This document shows positions 61,017 through 64,000 of a DNA stretch of 64,000 nt, in pieces. Origin of the DNA: Papaver somniferum (taxonomy: Eukaryota > Streptophyta > Magnoliopsida > Ranunculales > Papaveraceae). How positions within the stretch are numbered: position 1 is the first letter of the stretch; each line of letters begins with the position of its first letter. The stretch lies in contig NC_039362.1 in assembly GCF_003573695.1 (NCBI RefSeq), forward strand, positions 116,911,120 to 116,975,119, written 5' to 3'. A program made the translations under genes and the position numbers. The notes below the pieces were generated by a model. That model saw only the letters and a program-made list of their open reading frames with translations. It did not search any database and was not told where the DNA came from.

Positions 61017-62062
61017 ATTTGTGTTTAGGTAGCATTTTTTTTTTAGATTTTTTTTTTTTATTATTTTTATTTGTTCCTCTTTACGTTTCTTTGGGTGTGT
61101 CTTTGATTTGCAGGTTTGAAGTTGGATACTAAGGACTTGGAACAAAGCTTAAAGCTAAAAGAGAAGAAAAAGAAGACAATTTTTGTTTTAGGATTTAGTT
61201 TTATTTTATTTTTATTTTTTTTTCTTAGAATTGTATTAGGAAATATTTTGTAATTTACTTTTTCTTTTGCACTTTATTTTTGTGGACTGTGGACTTTAAA
61301 CTTTGGACATTTTTATTTTTATTTTTATACCCTATGGAAGGGATCCTTAAATACGAACTGTTTGTAGGGAAGGACGACGATTACAATATCGTCTCGGCCC
61401 CTCGGGTTCGTACATGACATAGGAGTCGTGGCCCGAGTCGACTACAACGGTTCATCCCCCGTATGGTACGGGAGGTAAGTCCAATCGAAACACTCGCGAA
61501 TCTCCTGTAAGCGAGTTACTGTATTCCTTAAGGTGATAATTGTTTGAGGACGAACCAGACTGTTTTTAAATTCCTAGTAAAGGGCAAGGCCTGGCCAATA
61601 CAAGATAAGGGTTCGGATTTAATCACCGCTCCCTTCTTGCCCGCCTTAGGAAAACGAAACCTAACGCGAACCCAAGCTTTAAAATCTGATTAGAAAGAGA
61701 CCTATAGGGTATCGAGCTTGTTAGAAAAATTTTCGAAGGATATTGGTTACCTTTTAAGCAATCTCGAAGTTCATAATGGTTTCTGTGAGTTGAATGCGTG
61801 ACTGCGCCGCCTTGTGATAGCGGTGAGGCCTTGGGTATCAAAGCTCCACTGAGCTTCCCTCGCCTCAATTCAACTTACTTTGATTCGGATTGATTCCAGA
61901 GGGGTTTGCTTAAACTGTAACGAATTCCCCTTCGAGAGATAGAAGCTAGTCTAGAAACAATCTAAGTGGAGCCATCATGCTTTTTGTTTGCTAGATTCTA
62001 TAGGTTTGATTTGGTCGAGTCAGCCTTGTTTGTGATTGTGTAGAATTCCCTTGCAATTAAGA
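61017..62062 (+). other. Leader of element D2
   Basis: Non-coding. The block at 61370-61480 matches the D1 leader (GGGAAGGACGAC, TCTCGGCCCCTCGGGTTCGT, TGGTACGGGAGGTAAG). About 550 bp that follow are missing from D1. The arrangement fits an intron from the GGGAG/GTAAG donor (about 61474) to an acceptor close to the ATG at 62063 (TTGTGTAG before AATTCC), so D1 would have lost most of the intron. Confidence 0.45.
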
Positions 62063-63849
62063 ATGTCGAACTGGTATGATAGAAGCCAATACAATGAATA
62101 TCGACCTGAATTTGAATATGGACATCATCAGTATTATGACCATAGTGAGAATAGTGGCTGGGGACGCCAACCTTTTCAAGGTTATGGTTCATACCATGGT
62201 GAGCCCAATTACTATCCACACGTGCATCAGTCATACGAGCAAGAAGATTATAGTACTAGTTCTTCGTCTCTAGAGGATACAATCAAACTATTGAAAAGTA
62301 GTCCTTATTATGATCCTTCAGTTCCTATTCCTTCTCTAGAAGAGACTCTCAGGAATTTAGCTGAGTCATCACGTCAGTTAGCTGAATCGACGTATAAATT
62401 AGATGAGGTGAATAATGTAGTTATGGACGAAAGAACTGCAACAACAACTGAATCTGTAGAAGATATCCTCAATAGATTAACTCAAAACTTAGATCCTACA
62501 CTAAGGGAACTTTCTTTGGAAGAGACCCTTGAGAGGATAGCTGAGTCGACACGTAGACTTGAGTTAGAGACGAACGAAAGTATTGCTCGAAATAACTTGA
62601 ATTGCCAATATAGTGTATCCAATAATACCCTTGAGAATGAAGATAGTTTTTCACATAATCAAGATAACGAGGTTATAATTGGTAAAACTACTTATTTAGA
62701 TAAGGTTCAATCATCTTCGTACTATTATGATGATGAGGATAGTAGTGATGAAGAATCTGAAATATGTAGGCATAGTGATCAGGAATCTAGTAATCCAATT
62801 GAGCTTTATAGTGATTATATTATTTCTACTTCAAATCCAAATAATTTTTATGATTATTCACCTATTCAAGAGGACGAGGATTTGATTAGGAATACCACCG
62901 TTTTAGACGATGTAGTATTTCCTTTTGATTACGAAGCCGATAGTGGTTTAGAGGAACGGGTTTATTCTGAAAATGTTTTTTAGAGTCTAGCGACTTAGAA
63001 ACAATAGTCTTGGAAGAAGAAGATAGACCCGTAGAGATGAGTAAAGATGCACTACCTGATAATAACTTAGAAGAATCTCTTGAATATTTTAAGGACTCTG
63101 AAGATACGGAAATTCAAGAAATAATTAGAGGTCTATCTAGAGACACTGAAAACTCTAAGTTTGGGGGTGATTATCACTTTCCTAGTGCTTTACCTTTAAC
63201 TCTCAGAAAGTCCCCTCACATAGGACTTGATATCCATGCCTCAACCATCTTACAAGATTATCTTCATACTAGGTTTCCCGAACCTAATGATGTCCTGAAA
63301 AAAGTTCAGTCGTTAGAAACCCATCCTCTGGTTGATGTGGTTTGCCCAGGCTATGATACCCAGATTGACTTTGTTTTCCCACCAAATAGTTTTCTTCCAA
63401 TTGTGGGAACGTATAGATTTCCAATGTGTCACTTATTACGTTCTGAGACTAAGCCTAAGTACTTTAGGAAATTAGAATCGACACATTTGCTTCAGAATGA
63501 CCACTACTCTGACTGTGGTCAACTATGTAAGTCATACCTAATTGACTTAGAGGATCCTAAATTATTTAGGTTATTTTGTGATTCCAGGTTCTTATCTGAG
63601 TTTTTCCAGACTCTAGGACCTAATAATTTGGATCCTACCTATGAGGAAATGCATCCGAGGAAAATAGTCTATTTAGACCCCTTCATAGAACCTGAACCTG
63701 AACCGCAATTAGCGATAGTTATCCAGAAACTAGGTAAGGGCATGCTAGTCTTGTACATTTTCTTGGTTCACTGCAGTTTCCTTTTGTCAGCTCTTTTTGG
63801 TTTTAAAGACCCACAGTTATTCCGGCTACTGTTATACGGTTCGAGTTGA
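62063..63849 (+). pseudogene. Unknown conserved ORF of the D family, copy D2 (one frameshift)
   Basis: Starts MSNWYDRSQYNEYRPEFEYG, then GYGSYHGEPNYYPH and several related helical segments (SLEETLRNLAESSRQLAEST, LSLEETLERIAESTRRLE) that are more numerous than in D1. An acidic Asn/Ser region follows. A frameshift near 62978 produces a stop at 62981-62983, after which the other frame continues from before 63010 to 63849. The C-terminal core again has SRDTENSKFGGDYHFP, FLPIVGTYRFPM, DPKLFRLFCDSRFLSEFFQT, PFIEPEPEPQ, a hydrophobic stretch (VLYIFLVHCSFLLSALFGF) and DPQLFRLLLYGSS. Ancestral length about 590 residues. Unknown family. Confidence 0.7.
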
Positions 63850-64000
63850 CTAATCCTTGCTTAGTCTGGCTGAAGACTTTAAACTTAGCACTTCTTGGGA
63901 GGTAACCCAATATTCATGCGACACGGTAATATCTTTCCTTATCTCTTTTGCTTCAAATGGTAACAGTTTCTCCTTGTTCATGCTTTTTTTTCTTTAGAAC
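63850..64000 (+). other. Post-ORF non-coding region of element D2
   Basis: Matches the start of the D1 region after 53521 (CTGAAGACTTTAAACTTAGC, then CTTCTTGGGAGGTAACC) up to the window edge. Confidence 0.5.

Larger units (their letters stand above)
59403..64000 (+). mobile_element. Element D2: second member of the D family (right end outside window)
   Basis: Begins TGATAGGCACATTTTTGTG inside pol of element C. The 5' LTR is 59403-60993, the PBS at 61000 is identical to that of D1, the leader is longer than in D1, and the unknown ORF runs 62063-63849. The window ends in the post-ORF non-coding region, so neither the 3' LTR nor the target-site duplication can be seen (left candidate TCCGC, 59398-59402). 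D2 has diverged from D1 through the LTR and ORF and is an independent lineage. Confidence 0.88.

Overview
The window is nuclear DNA of a flowering plant, and almost all of it is nested transposable elements around one intact housekeeping gene. The gene is CDC48 (AAA+ segregase), nine exons at 31274-34939, encoding 821 residues. Its plant-type protein, the Tat-lineage Ty3/gypsy elements with an extra archaeal-type RNase H, the plant mobile domain (PMD) pseudogene and the DUF4283-type LINE all point to a eudicot. The repeat families remind me of Papaver/Ranunculales, but that is recall, not proof.

Layout. 1-10030: right part of Tat-like element A (+), with gag/protease and integrase-end remnants, an antisense PMD gene, and a 3.2-kb 3' LTR. 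10031-24440: copia LTR remnants broken by E (10454-13041, probable solo LTR, TSD ATCCA) and by G (14670-23714, complete Tat-like element on the minus strand, two LTRs of about 471 bp, TSD CCGGA). 24441-about 29950: LINE H (-), interrupted by the copia LTR. About 29950-31273: intergenic DNA and CDC48 promoter. 31274-34939: CDC48. 35543-40017: hAT transposon (TSD GCTCAAAT) whose six-exon transposase is broken by one stop codon. 40026-41570: unassigned. 41571-42277: copia-type LTR fragment. 42278-59402: Tat-like element C (-), whose pol is split by D1 (49631-56437, TSD CTTGA) and cut by D2 (59403 to beyond the window). Its LTR carries a tRNA-derived SINE.

How the parts relate. A, C and G share one plan: pol on one strand and, between the pol end and the 3' LTR, one or two intron-containing genes on the opposite strand, with a promoter just inside the LTR. 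The cargo differs: a PMD protein plus a second ORF in A, an acidic protein plus a homologue of that second ORF in C, and a coiled-coil protein in G. D1 and D2 show no gag, protease, RT or integrase in the parts visible, but share a conserved unknown ORF ending in a hydrophobic segment. Most TE reading frames are decayed, often by stop codons explicable as C-to-T changes. Target-site duplications allow the order of several insertions to be read.
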